Positions 1-7,929 of a DNA stretch of 21,623 nt are shown piece by piece. Source of the DNA: CAINVV01 sp031432175 (GTDB taxonomy: Bacteria; Bacteroidota; Bacteroidia; Bacteroidales; Prolixibacteraceae); NCBI GenBank assembly GCA_964358545.1, contig CAYHQN010000075.1:1-21623 (forward strand), given 5' to 3'. Each line of letters starts with the position of its first letter. Position 1 is the stretch's first letter. A model generated the notes under the pieces. It had not been told where the DNA came from, did not search any database, and saw only the letters and a list, made by a program, of their open reading frames with translations. Made by a program: the position numbers and the translations under genes.

Positions 1-63
1 TGAATATTAATTAATTAAAAACAAAAACACTTTTCGGAGTGGACTCAATATTAAAACAACAAC

Positions 64-396
64 ATGAAAAAGACAATTTTTTTTGGACTCTTAATGATTT
101 TCACATTGAGTACTACCCTGGCATTTTCAAGTAATACGGCTACAAAGGCCGCAACTGAAAATTCTGCTGTTTTGGCTAAAACCGAGAACAAACTATCTGC
201 TGAAGAGATCGCTGTTTTAACGGCACGGGTCGAAGAAATCCGGAACATGGATAAATCGGCCATGACATCTTTAGAAAAGCGCGAACTTAGAAAAGAGATG
301 AAGGGAATTAAAGAAAATGTGCGTAAAAGTGGAGAGATCATCTACATCAGCGGTGGTACCCTTTTACTTATTATTCTGATTATCATTTTAATCTGA
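64..396 (+). CDS. Small exported coiled-coil protein with C-terminal membrane segment
   Basis: 110 residues. An N-terminal signal-like hydrophobic stretch (about residues 4-22) is followed by an Ala/Thr-rich linker. A charged helical segment (about 43-90), rich in Glu, Lys and Arg, is likely coiled coil. The protein ends in a strongly hydrophobic run of Leu and Ile (about 97-110) preceded by a Gly-Gly, which would act as a C-terminal membrane anchor. Small proteins with this plan (signal, 'EEIRxMDK'-like helix, terminal Ile/Leu anchor) are common and uncharacterised in Bacteroidota. No catalytic motif is visible. The ATG at 64 is the only sensible start, and the gene appears monocistronic because a hairpin lies 44 bp after the stop. 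An ORF of similar length on the opposite strand is its shadow. Confidence 0.75.
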   Translation: MKKTIFFGLLMIFTLSTTLAFSSNTATKAATENSAVLAKTENKLSAEEIAVLTARVEEIRNMDKSAMTSLEKRELRKEMKGIKENVRKSGEIIYISGGTLLLIILIIILI

Positions 397-439
397 TCAA
401 TACATTAACGATCTTTTTGTCTCCAGGAATCATCTGATC

Positions 440-470
440 AAATATGCAGTACTTCTAGTATTGCATATTT
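440..470 (+). terminator. Hairpin terminator, probably intrinsic
   Basis: Two 14-nt arms (440-453 and 457-470) pair with one mismatch around a 3-nt loop. The stem begins with an A run and ends with a T run followed by ATTT, so it could terminate transcription in either direction. It follows the small protein ending at 396 and precedes the peptidase gene. Its GC content is low, so strength is uncertain. Confidence 0.55.
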
Positions 471-561
471 ATTTCTATGAAATACCAGTCAGACGAATCT
501 TTATTTAAAGATCTACTGATAGTTATTCCGCTTTCAATCATCGAAAAAAAAATCGTTTGGC

Positions 562-3500
562 GTGTTTCATATTAAAAAACTTTTTCAATTTTCTTTAATT
601 AGCCGGAAATTTCTTCTTCTTCTGGTTTTTAACTGGATTGGATACAGTGCTTTATCCCAGAAATACTTTCAGCAAGAGGTAAACTACAAAATTCAGGTTT
701 CGCTTGATGATAAACTCCATGAATTAAATGGATTTGAAACTGTCGAATATATTAACAACTCACCCGATAGCCTCAATTTTCTCTATTTTCATCTATGGCC
801 AAATGCTTATTCCAACAACCAAACAGACTTGGCAAAACAGCTTGTCAATTCAAAGGGAAAACAAAAATTATTTAAAGATCCCGAATTGACCGGATTTATT
901 GATTCATTGAACTTTAATGTCAACAATCAATCCGTACAATGGCATTTATTACCTGGTCAGCCCGATATTTGCCGAATAATTCCCAATCTACCCATCAGGC
1001 CAGGCGACTCCATCAAAATTACTACTCCATTCCATGTTAAAATACCCAAAGGGATAACCTCAAGACTTGGACATATTGGAGAATCATATCAAATATCCCA
1101 ATGGTATCCCAAGCCGGCAGTTTACGATAATTCTGGCTGGCATCAAATGTCTTACCAGGATCAGGGCGAGTTTTATTCCGAATTCGGTAGCTTTGATGTA
1201 AGCATTACACTACCGGCAAACTATATCGTGGGTGCAACCGGAGACCTTCAGAATGACAGGGAAGCGGAAAGGTTGAATGTACTTGCCTCAGATACTACGT
1301 GGCAAACATGTCCGGACTCCGGAAATACTGGATTCCCTCCTTCTTCGACCCAAATGAAAACGCTCCGCTATACAGAACATCAAATCCACGATTTCGCATG
1401 GTTTGCTGATAAGCGATTTCATGTTTTGAAAGGGAAAGTGAAACTTCCCAACTCAGGAAGGGTTGTATCCACCTGGATCATGTTTACCAATCAACAGGCA
1501 GAATATTGGAAAGATGCCCTCCCCTATGTGAATAGATCAATTCAGAAATTTTCTGTTTGGAATGGAGATTATCCCTACAAAAGTTTTACGGTTGTTCAAA
1601 GTGCCCTGACGGCAGGCGATGGTATGGAATATCCTGGCATTACTGTGATTGGCAGTGTAAAAGATGGCTATGCCCTTGACGAAGTGATTGCGCATGAAGT
1701 TGGCCATAGCTGGTTTTACAGTGCTTTGGGCTCTGATGAAAGAGGGTATCCGTTTATGGACGAGGGTATCACCAGTGCCAACGAGGTGCGCTATATGCAG
1801 GAAAAGTATCCCGAAAAAAAGTTGTGGAAGATCTATGTAAACAACATAAAACTGGCAAAATTCTTTCACATTGATCAAATGCCTGTGAAGCAGATGAGAG
1901 AACTCGAATGGCTTTCGCAGGCCCGCGATAACCTGGAACAACCGATAGATCTAACATCTTCAGCGTACAATTCTTTGAATTACAGTTTGATGATCTATAC
2001 CAAAGCAGGAATGTGTTTCAATTACCTGAGGGGCTATCTGGGCGATTCTATTTATGATGCAGCTATGCAGGAATATTACAGGCTATGGAAGTTCAAACAT
2101 CCCGGACCAAAAGATTTGAAAAATGTATTTGAATTGGTAACGGGCAAAGAATTGACCTGGTTTTTTAATGACCTACTTGGCACTACCAAAAGATTGGATT
2201 ACAAATTGGTTCAATTCTCCGGGCAGAAATTGCTGATAGAAAACAGAGGCGAGTTGGTATCTCCGGTGGTAATAGCAGGAATGAACGGAGATTCAATTTG
2301 TTTTATAAAATGGATTGAGGGTTTTCAAGGTAAAAAATGGATTGAAGTTCCGGAAGGAAATTATTCCGAAGTAAAAATTGATCCTGAACATCTAATGCCT
2401 GAACTTTTCAGGCTTAATAACAACATCAGGGGAAGAGGTCCCTTCCCTAAAGTTGATCCTTTTCGGACTCAACTTTACTTTTCGCTCGAAGATCCTGAAA
2501 AGCGATACCTGATGTATATTCCAGCCCTTAACTGGACCAGGGAAAACGGTCTAATGATCGGCATCGCTTTGCACAATGGATTCCTTACGCCCAAACCTTT
2601 TGAATATTTGGTGATGCCGTTTATTGGATTTAAAAACACTGCATTGGCAGGATTTGGGAAGATAACCTACAACATTACGCCTTACGATAAATTAATCAGA
2701 CTTGCAAAACTCTCCCTGGAAGGAACGCAGTTTGGTGCACCCGGCAATCAAAACTATCACTATTTGAAAGCCGGAACAGAGCTTTTATTCAGATCCGGCT
2801 TTATGGAAAAGTCCTTAACCCATAAGGCATTTGGAAACCTTGTAGCAGCTTCAGACCTCTTAGAGATTGATCTTCAGCAAAAAGCCGGGATGAATTATTA
2901 TATGCAGTTTGGATACCAGCTGGAAAAGACCGGTTTCGTCAATCCTTTCAAACTTTCAACTTCCGTCGAATCCAATCATTCCTATATAAAGACAGCAGCA
3001 GAGCTCAACTACAAACTTAGCTATCATGGCAATAAAAATGGTTTGGATATAAGGCTTTTCGCAGGAGCCATGCTTAAAAATTGTTCAAATGCCCCCTTTT
3101 ATGCCCTTTCTGCCAGTGCAAGAAGCGGACGCGAACAATATTTGTTTCAGGGGACTAATCCTGATCGTTTTGCTGTTTTTCCATCCAGTTTCTGGTCAAG
3201 GCAAATGGCAATAGCAGAAGGAGGCCTGGTTTCACCGGTCAACCAAATTCTTGGATACAGTCGATGGCTAATCTCCTTGTCCCTTTCAAGCAGTTTGCCC
3301 GGAAAAGCCAGTCGGATACCGGTAAGGCCTTTTGCCAACCTGCTGCTGAATGATCATGGGATCGATCCGGACCACAATTCTCCAATCTTCTTTGAAGCAG
3401 GCTTAAAGGCTGGTTTGTGGAATTTCTTTGAGATTTATTTCCCGCTGCTGGTATCAGAAAACATCCAATCTGCTGTTCCATCCTTCAATACCCGAATCCG

Positions 3501-3570
3501 TCTCATTTTTAACCTTAACTCCTTTGGCCAGACCAAACTCAATTCCGGATTAGGTATTCAAATACGTTGA
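562..3570 (+). CDS. M1-family zinc metallopeptidase with long C-terminal extension
   Basis: 1002 residues. The M1 (gluzincin) signature is complete: HEVGH at residues 378-382 followed after 18 residues by the third zinc ligand E401, a GxMEN-like motif G-M-E-Y at 354-357 and a candidate catalytic Tyr at 479 (YTKAG). The N-terminus carries a signal peptide (hydrophobic core about residues 16-31, Ser-Gln at the likely cleavage site), so the enzyme is exported, probably to the periplasm or outer membrane. Residues from about 620 onward are beyond the usual M1 core and look rich in short beta segments, Tyr and Gly, resembling an outer-membrane barrel; that is inference. The start is GTG: there is no in-frame ATG between the upstream stop at 520-522 and the signal sequence. 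Likely role: cleavage of peptides at the cell envelope. The substrate is unknown. The next gene is 191 bp away under its own promoter module. Confidence 0.88.
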   Translation: MFHIKKLFQFSLISRKFLLLLVFNWIGYSALSQKYFQQEVNYKIQVSLDDKLHELNGFETVEYINNSPDSLNFLYFHLWPNAYSNNQTDLAKQLVNSKGKQKLFKDPELTGFIDSLNFNVNNQSVQWHLLPGQPDICRIIPNLPIRPGDSIKITTPFHVKIPKGITSRLGHIGESYQISQWYPKPAVYDNSGWHQMSYQDQGEFYSEFGSFDVSITLPANYIVGATGDLQNDREAERLNVLASDTTWQTCPDSGNTGFPPSSTQMKTLRYTEHQIHDFAWFADKRFHVLKGKVKLPNSGRVVSTWIMFTNQQAEYWKDALPYVNRSIQKFSVWNGDYPYKSFTVVQSALTAGDGMEYPGITVIGSVKDGYALDEVIAHEVGHSWFYSALGSDERGYPFMDEGITSANEVRYMQEKYPEKKLWKIYVNNIKLAKFFHIDQMPVKQMRELEWLSQARDNLEQPIDLTSSAYNSLNYSLMIYTKAGMCFNYLRGYLGDSIYDAAMQEYYRLWKFKHPGPKDLKNVFELVTGKELTWFFNDLLGTTKRLDYKLVQFSGQKLLIENRGELVSPVVIAGMNGDSICFIKWIEGFQGKKWIEVPEGNYSEVKIDPEHLMPELFRLNNNIRGRGPFPKVDPFRTQLYFSLEDPEKRYLMYIPALNWTRENGLMIGIALHNGFLTPKPFEYLVMPFIGFKNTALAGFGKITYNITPYDKLIRLAKLSLEGTQFGAPGNQNYHYLKAGTELLFRSGFMEKSLTHKAFGNLVAASDLLEIDLQQKAGMNYYMQFGYQLEKTGFVNPFKLSTSVESNHSYIKTAAELNYKLSYHGNKNGLDIRLFAGAMLKNCSNAPFYALSASARSGREQYLFQGTNPDRFAVFPSSFWSRQMAIAEGGLVSPVNQILGYSRWLISLSLSSSLPGKASRIPVRPFANLLLNDHGIDPDHNSPIFFEAGLKAGLWNFFEIYFPLLVSENIQSAVPSFNTRIRLIFNLNSFGQTKLNSGLGIQIR

Positions 3571-3591
3571 AGGAAAGCACTTTTCCCTGAT

Positions 3592-3656
3592 ATGTGAATT
3601 ATATAAATTATTTTCCTAATTGTGTAATATTTTTCGGATACAAGAAAATAACTTTA
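3592..3656 (+). promoter_or_regulatory. Promoter module copy G (divergent), upstream of transaldolase
   Basis: Most diverged of seven related modules. The first half-site region matches the consensus GTGTGAATGATGTAA at 12 of 15 positions. The half-sites are TATAA at 3602-3606 and TGTAA at 3623-3627, 21 bp apart as in all other copies. A -7-like box TAACTTTA (3649-3656) lies 26 bp after the second half-site, against 27 bp in the other six. The leader to the ATG at 3762 would be about 100 nt. Confidence 0.6.
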
Positions 3657-3746
3657 ACATCACTGAAAGCGCTATAAATAAGCTTCTCTGTCGAAATATT
3701 GGTCGATATGGTTATTCGTTCCGATGAGCAATTGGGTACCAGAAAA

Positions 3747-3755
3747 TAAGGAGGT
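3747..3755 (+). promoter_or_regulatory. Strong Shine-Dalgarno sequence of transaldolase
   Basis: TAAGGAGGT lies 6 nt before the ATG at 3762. It is a near-perfect anti-SD match, unusual in Bacteroidota, where most start regions (including the others in this window) are A-rich and lack a strong SD. It fixes the start codon. Confidence 0.75.
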
Positions 3756-3761
3756 AAATTT

Positions 3762-4874
3762 ATGGATAGAAATCCTATAAAAATATTGGAAAGTCTGGGG
3801 CAGTCAATCTGGCTCGACTATATCCGGCGTGATCTAATTACAAGTGGCCAACTCCAGCGCTTGATAGATGAGGACGGACTTAGCGGTTTGACTTCAAACC
3901 CCTCTATTTTCAGAAAGGCAATTGCAGAAAGCAATCTATATGATGCAGACATTCAAGGAATATCCATTACAACAAAAGATCTTAACGCAATTTATGAAGC
4001 TATCAGCCAACAGGATATGCAAAATGCGGCTGACCTTTTCAAACCTTTGTATGAAAAGAGTAACGGTGGAGATGGTTATGTAAGTTTAGAGGTTAACCCT
4101 CATCTGGCTTACGACACTTTAGGTACAATTGAGGACGGATACAGGTTATGGGCAACATTGAACAGGCCAAACATATTAATCAAAGTTCCGGCAACCGTTG
4201 AAGGTATACCAGCTATAAGGCAACTCATCAGTGAAGGGATCAATGTAAATGTTACTTTGCTTTTTTCATTACCACGTTACAGGCAGGTAACTGATGCTTT
4301 CATAGCCGGGATCAAGGATCGTATCAACAAAGGCAAATCCCCAAAGAATGTTGTTTCTGTTGCAAGTTTCTTTTTAAGTCGCCTTGATGCTGAAATCGAT
4401 CCAAAAGAACATGATTTTGTTGCCTCTGGGGGGGAACAGGCCCATTTTGCAACCAGGATACGTGGACAAGTTGCCATATCCATCGCAAAAATTGCATATA
4501 AAATTTACCGGCAAATTTTTGAAAGTGAAGAGTTTCTCAAACTTGGCGCTTTACCACAGCGGCTGTTATGGGCTAGTACTACTCCACAAAACCCGGATTA
4601 TTGTGACTTAAAATATGTTGAGGCGCTTATCGGTCCAAATACTGTCAGTGCCATTAATCTCAAAACATTCGAAGCGTATCGTGATCACGGCGATCCGGAA
4701 TCTCTTTTAGAAGCCAATTTAGAAGAGGCTTCCCTGGTATGGTCCAAATTGTCCGAAGCCGGTATCAATATTAAAGAGATTACCGAAAAATTAGAAAGTG
4801 ATGGGGTTGAAGAGTTTATTCAGTTGTACGATAGAATGATCGGGGTTTTATCAAAAAAAACAAGGATCTGCTGA
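3762..4874 (+). CDS. tal: Transaldolase (long, TalA-type)
   Basis: 370 residues, the length of the longer mycobacterial/cyanobacterial-type transaldolases. Visible family features are the N-terminal 'SIWLDYIRRDLI' helix, 'GLTSNPSIF' (about residues 42-50), the Schiff-base Lys at K141 in IKVPAT, and the following 'GINVNVTLLFS' strand. The enzyme transfers a dihydroxyacetone unit between sedoheptulose 7-phosphate and glyceraldehyde 3-phosphate in the non-oxidative pentose phosphate pathway, in the cytoplasm. It heads a probable operon with fructose-bisphosphate aldolase (96-bp gap) and mannose-6-phosphate isomerase. A divergent copy of the repeated promoter module lies upstream, which would put central sugar-phosphate metabolism under the same control as the stress-like genes downstream. 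Confidence 0.93.
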   Translation: MDRNPIKILESLGQSIWLDYIRRDLITSGQLQRLIDEDGLSGLTSNPSIFRKAIAESNLYDADIQGISITTKDLNAIYEAISQQDMQNAADLFKPLYEKSNGGDGYVSLEVNPHLAYDTLGTIEDGYRLWATLNRPNILIKVPATVEGIPAIRQLISEGINVNVTLLFSLPRYRQVTDAFIAGIKDRINKGKSPKNVVSVASFFLSRLDAEIDPKEHDFVASGGEQAHFATRIRGQVAISIAKIAYKIYRQIFESEEFLKLGALPQRLLWASTTPQNPDYCDLKYVEALIGPNTVSAINLKTFEAYRDHGDPESLLEANLEEASLVWSKLSEAGINIKEITEKLESDGVEEFIQLYDRMIGVLSKKTRIC

Positions 4875-4879
4875 TCTTT
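4862..4879 (+). terminator. Weak hairpin overlapping the tal stop codon
   Basis: Arms 4862-4868 and 4873-4879 (7 bp including one G-T pair) flank a 4-nt loop. An A run lies before and a T-rich stretch after. The hairpin includes the stop codon of transaldolase. It may be an attenuator or weak terminator within the operon; stability is marginal. Confidence 0.3.
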
Positions 4880-4970
4880 TGTCTTTGCACCTCAAAAATA
4901 ATTATTGAAGAAACTTTAAATTACTGATTAAAAGAATATTAGTATAATAAGTACAAAAAACAAAAATGCG

Positions 4971-5993
4971 ATGAATACAAAAATATTGATGGAAACGGCA
5001 AAATCACTGGTTGCAAATAACAAAGGAATATTGGCAATGGACGAAAGTTTTCCAACCTGCAACAAACGATTTGCCAAATTGGGAATTCCCCAGACGGAGG
5101 AGTACAGGCGTGCCTATCGGGAGTTAATTGTTACTACTCACGGTCTTGGTAAGTTTATCAGTGGAGCTATCCTCTTTGACGAGACCATCCGTCAGAAAAC
5201 AAAAGACGGTACTCCAATGATTAAGGTCATCGCCGATGCCGGAATAATTCCTGGCATCAAGGTTGACACCGGAGCAAAAGAGATGGCAGGTCACCCCGGA
5301 GAGAAAATATCCGAAGGGCTCGACGGACTGCGCGACCGTCTTATTGAATATCATCAAATGGGTGCACGTTTTGCCAAGTGGCGCGCTGTTATTGTTATTG
5401 GCGATGGCATTCCTACACATGGTTGCATTGAAGCCAATGCACAGACATTGGCCCGCTATGCCGCATTGTGCCAGGAGACCGGACTGGTTCCCATCGTGGA
5501 ACCGGAAGTTCTGATGGACGGAGAACATACGATGGAGCGTTGCTTCGAAGTAACGGAAGAAGTTTTACGGACAGTTTTCAATCAACTTTACCTGCAACGG
5601 GTGTTGTTGGAAGGCATGATATTGAAATGCAATATGGTTTTACCCGGATTAGCCTGCCCTAAACAAGAGTCGGCGGATGATATAGCGGATGCCACCGTGA
5701 AGTGCCTTTTGCGCGCTGTTCCGGCTGCCGTTCCGGGGATTGCATTTTTATCCGGCGGTCAATCTGCTGAACTGGCTTCCGCCCGGTTAAATGCGGTGAA
5801 TGTCAGATTCAAATCTAAATTACCTTGGGAATTATCATTCTCTTTTGGCCGTGCAATCCAACAACCGGCTTTGGAAATTTGGCTTGGTAAGGAGACTAAC
5901 GTGTCCAAGGCACAGCAAGCCCTTTATCATAGGTCTAAATGCAACTTCGTTGCCAGACGGTGTGAATACAATGCCGTACTAGAATCAGAATGA
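4971..5993 (+). CDS. Class I fructose-bisphosphate aldolase
   Basis: 340 residues, aligned by motif with the animal/plant-type class I aldolases: GILAMDES (about residues 19-26, active-site Asp24), GIKVDTG around K97, FAKWRAV with K136, VEPEV with E177, and the Schiff-base Lys K219 in ILKCNMV. It cleaves fructose 1,6-bisphosphate reversibly to dihydroxyacetone phosphate and glyceraldehyde 3-phosphate without a metal, in the cytoplasm. It lies between transaldolase and mannose-6-phosphate isomerase in the same direction, so the three probably feed triose and hexose phosphates into one another. No separate copy of the repeated promoter module is seen before it. The C-terminal tail is slightly shorter than in the animal enzymes and lacks a terminal Tyr. 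Confidence 0.94.
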   Translation: MNTKILMETAKSLVANNKGILAMDESFPTCNKRFAKLGIPQTEEYRRAYRELIVTTHGLGKFISGAILFDETIRQKTKDGTPMIKVIADAGIIPGIKVDTGAKEMAGHPGEKISEGLDGLRDRLIEYHQMGARFAKWRAVIVIGDGIPTHGCIEANAQTLARYAALCQETGLVPIVEPEVLMDGEHTMERCFEVTEEVLRTVFNQLYLQRVLLEGMILKCNMVLPGLACPKQESADDIADATVKCLLRAVPAAVPGIAFLSGGQSAELASARLNAVNVRFKSKLPWELSFSFGRAIQQPALEIWLGKETNVSKAQQALYHRSKCNFVARRCEYNAVLESE

Positions 5994-6040
5994 ACATCTC
6001 TACTAAGTAAAACACAATGAGTTAAATACTTTTGTATCCT

Positions 6041-7009
6041 ATGTTCTTCGAACCGATCTATCAGTATCGGCCCTGGGGAGGACGGCATTTGGCCGACCTG
6101 TTTAACGAACCTCTGCCCGGTAACGATCCAATCGGTGAAGCATGGGTGCTCAGCGATCGCGAGGACCATGCAAGTTGTGTAACCAATGGGTCTCTCAAAG
6201 GCCAGACCATTGGTCAATTGTTTAAACATTGGCCCGATCAATTGATGGGAAAACTGGCTGGACGCTTCAGCAGATTCCCCATATTGCTCAAGTTCCTTGA
6301 TGCGCAAAAAATGCTCTCTGTCCAGGTACATCCATCTGATCGTCAAAAAGACTTTATACCTGCTGGAGAACATGGTAAAACCGAGGCATGGGTCGTACTA
6401 AAGTCAGGGACTGAAAGCCGCATCTATGCAGGATTGAAACCTGGTACCACCGCTGAAAATCTGCGACAGTCAATTACAGAGGGTGCAGTTACTGACCGCC
6501 TCACCTATTTTATTCCAAAGTCTGGAGATGCCGTTTTCCTGCCTGCCGGTACTGTTCACACGCTGGGTGGCGACATCGTTGTGTTTGAGGTTCAGCAAAA
6601 CAGCGATGTAACATTTCGTCTGTACGATTGGGATCATATTGATCTCAAAACTGGCCAACCACGGGCACTTCAGGTCGATCAGGCGCTTGCCTGCATTGAT
6701 TTTGCACAAGGTGTGGTTAGCCCGGTGATGCCGGTATTGGAGACAATATTGCCGGTGGAGCGTGAGCAACTTTTTCACAGTGAACATTTCTGGTTATGGC
6801 GGATGAACGGACAATCACCATTTACAGTTGGTGCCATGGATGTACCTCGCGTGCTTGTTTGCATCGAAGGAAATGGGGAGTTGGAGCATGAAAGCACTAA
6901 ATATGCAGTTGGAAGAGGCGATGTATTGCTCTTACCCGCTATGGCAGGAGTATGTGCTTTTCGTCCTAACGGTTCAGTGAACTTGTTGGAAATAGCGATA
7001 CCGGATTAG
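6041..7009 (+). CDS. manA: Mannose-6-phosphate isomerase, class I (cupin)
   Basis: 322 residues from the ATG at 6041; a TTG nine bases upstream is less likely. The zinc-binding set of class I phosphomannose isomerases is present: Q95 and H97 in VQVHPSD, E115 in GKTEAWV, and H173 in GTVHTLGG, with an active-site Arg at R193 in TFRLYDW. The enzyme interconverts mannose 6-phosphate and fructose 6-phosphate, supplying GDP-mannose for glycans or feeding mannose into glycolysis. It follows the aldolase by 47 bp and closes the sugar-phosphate operon. A perfect TAnnTTTG box (TACTTTTG, 6027-6034) lies only 7 nt before the ATG, so a leaderless transcript is possible, though no -33 TTG is evident. Confidence 0.92.
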   Translation: MFFEPIYQYRPWGGRHLADLFNEPLPGNDPIGEAWVLSDREDHASCVTNGSLKGQTIGQLFKHWPDQLMGKLAGRFSRFPILLKFLDAQKMLSVQVHPSDRQKDFIPAGEHGKTEAWVVLKSGTESRIYAGLKPGTTAENLRQSITEGAVTDRLTYFIPKSGDAVFLPAGTVHTLGGDIVVFEVQQNSDVTFRLYDWDHIDLKTGQPRALQVDQALACIDFAQGVVSPVMPVLETILPVEREQLFHSEHFWLWRMNGQSPFTVGAMDVPRVLVCIEGNGELEHESTKYAVGRGDVLLLPAMAGVCAFRPNGSVNLLEIAIPD

Positions 7010-7053
7010 ATGATAGGTATTTAGCGGAGGAAGGGAAATGAAAGGAGAATATT

Positions 7054-7188
7054 ATTAGTTCTCTGAAGAAAGCGATTAAAGAAGCTGGCTTCAAAGTGGA
7101 AAAGGTTTGGGGAGAAGCAATTGAAGACAGGGTGCCGGATATCCTGCCACCAGAAGGAATTGCTGACCCCCCTAAAGATAAAGTTTAA
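7054..7188 (+). pseudogene. Remnant resembling the end of a heavy-metal-associated (HMA) domain
   Basis: An open frame of 44 codons ends at TAA 7186-7188 and has no ATG, GTG or TTG start; an in-frame TGA lies at 7039-7041. The translation includes 'SSLKKAIKEAGFKVEKV', which resembles the last helix and strand of HMA copper-chaperone domains, followed by a Pro/Asp-rich tail. The CxxC metal site expected in the first half of the domain is absent. An AAAGGAG lies just before an ATT codon, so a rare ATT start cannot be excluded, but a decayed 5'-truncated gene is more likely. It lies next to two intact metal-type small genes. Family assignment is tentative. Confidence 0.35.
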
Positions 7189-7208
7189 CCCGCTAGTTAT
7201 TGGGAAAT

Positions 7209-7274
7209 GTGTGAATGATGTAACACTTTTCATAAATAGTGTAACACATGAATCTATGTATGTGTGCATATTTG
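7209..7274 (+). promoter_or_regulatory. Promoter module copy A, upstream of the metal-binding protein
   Basis: Perfect match to GTGTGAATGATGTAA (7209-7223). The half-sites TGTAACAC start at 7219 and 7240, exactly 21 bp apart. The -7 box CATATTTG (7267-7274) starts 27 bp after the second half-site. It is the clearest example of the element, with both half-sites extended to TGTAACAC. Confidence 0.8.
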
Positions 7275-7437
7275 TGATGTGACGAAGTGAAATCTTATTG
7301 AAAAACATACTGTATCAATTCGAGTTAATCCACTCAAAACCAGGATATGGATGCGATGATAAAAGCATGATATGAAGTAAAAAAAGAAATAAAGCTATAA
7401 TCAATAATGCTTAATTTTAATACTAAATTGGAAAGTT
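7275..7437 (+). other. Long leader without a visible gene
   Basis: This stretch separates the predicted start of transcription of copy A from the ATG at 7438. It holds only very short open frames, such as a 7-codon ATG frame near 7348, and no convincing hairpin. It is much longer than the 24-44 bp between box and start codon at copies B to F. Confidence 0.4.
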
Positions 7438-7614
7438 ATGGAAACAAAAAAACAGCATTCTGAAAGCGAAGAAAAGAAATCCGGATATCAGTGCCCAATG
7501 CACTGTGAAAAGGATAAAGTATATGATCATCCGGGAAACTGCCCGGATTGTAACATGAAACTCGTACCGATAGGCGATAATAGTTCATCGGGCAGCCATG
7601 GACACTATTGCTAA
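7438..7614 (+). CDS. Small heavy-metal-binding (HMBD-type) Cys/His protein
   Basis: 58 residues. The core (about residues 17-44) is the heavy-metal-binding domain seen at the ends of CusB-like efflux subunits and copper P-type ATPases: Y-x-C-P-M-H (C19, M21, H22), then PGNCPDC (C35, C38), M40 and L42-V43-P44. An extra Cys follows the His (C23), and the tail ends H54-G-H56-Y-C58, adding possible ligands. There is no signal peptide or membrane segment, so it is probably a soluble cytoplasmic metal binder or chaperone. The ATG at 7438 is preceded by an A-rich region. It is the first gene behind promoter module A and is followed by the SHOCT gene 87 bp away. Confidence 0.8.
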   Translation: METKKQHSESEEKKSGYQCPMHCEKDKVYDHPGNCPDCNMKLVPIGDNSSSGSHGHYC

Positions 7615-7701
7615 AAAGTTCGATTATGTTCGAAAACAATAACATATGACACGCACCAGGAATTGAAAAGTTAATTAGCTACAAAATTTAAAACTGATAT
7701 T

Positions 7702-7929
7702 ATGATGGATGGTATGAATAATGGCTGGGGAATGGGAGATGGTTATGGATGGATTATCGGCCTTATCGTCTTTATTGCCTTTATTGGAGTAATCGTAAGT
7801 GTTATGCAGCGTAGAAAAAACTCGGATAGGCCAAAGTATAATTCGCCTCTGGATATTTTAAAAACAAGATACGCCAAGGGTGAAATCACGAAGGATGAGT
7901 ATGACGAAAAAAGGAAACATATTTCATAA
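7702..7929 (+). CDS. SHOCT-domain small membrane protein
   Basis: 75 residues. A Met/Gly/Trp-rich N-terminus precedes one membrane segment (about residues 17-36). Then comes a basic linker and a C-terminal SHOCT domain (about residues 48-75) with the typical pattern 'LDILKTRYAKGEITKDEYDE'. SHOCT domains are short C-terminal modules thought to mediate oligomerisation; proteins of this TM-SHOCT form are often found beside metal-efflux or stress genes. A second ATG at 7705 is equally possible. Probably co-transcribed with the metal-binding protein upstream. Confidence 0.82.
   Translation: MMDGMNNGWGMGDGYGWIIGLIVFIAFIGVIVSVMQRRKNSDRPKYNSPLDILKTRYAKGEITKDEYDEKRKHIS

Noticed and set aside
3572..3586. 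Small hairpin after the peptidase gene as a terminator
   Set aside because: Only 5 bp of stem with no T run after it.
5124..5528. 134-residue frame on the minus strand inside the aldolase gene
   Set aside because: Antisense to a fully conserved enzyme, with no recognisable motif. The same holds for the other minus-strand frames in the window.
6173..6182. TTGTGTAACC inside manA, and GATGTAAC near 6608 and 8006, as further module copies
   Set aside because: Each lacks the second half-site at 21 bp and the -7 box, and they lie inside open reading frames.
7209..7226. Copy A first half as a CRP/FNR-type palindrome (GTGT ... ACAC)
   Set aside because: The ACAC side is present only in copies A and B; copies C, E and F keep only the left part. 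The direct repeat is what is conserved.
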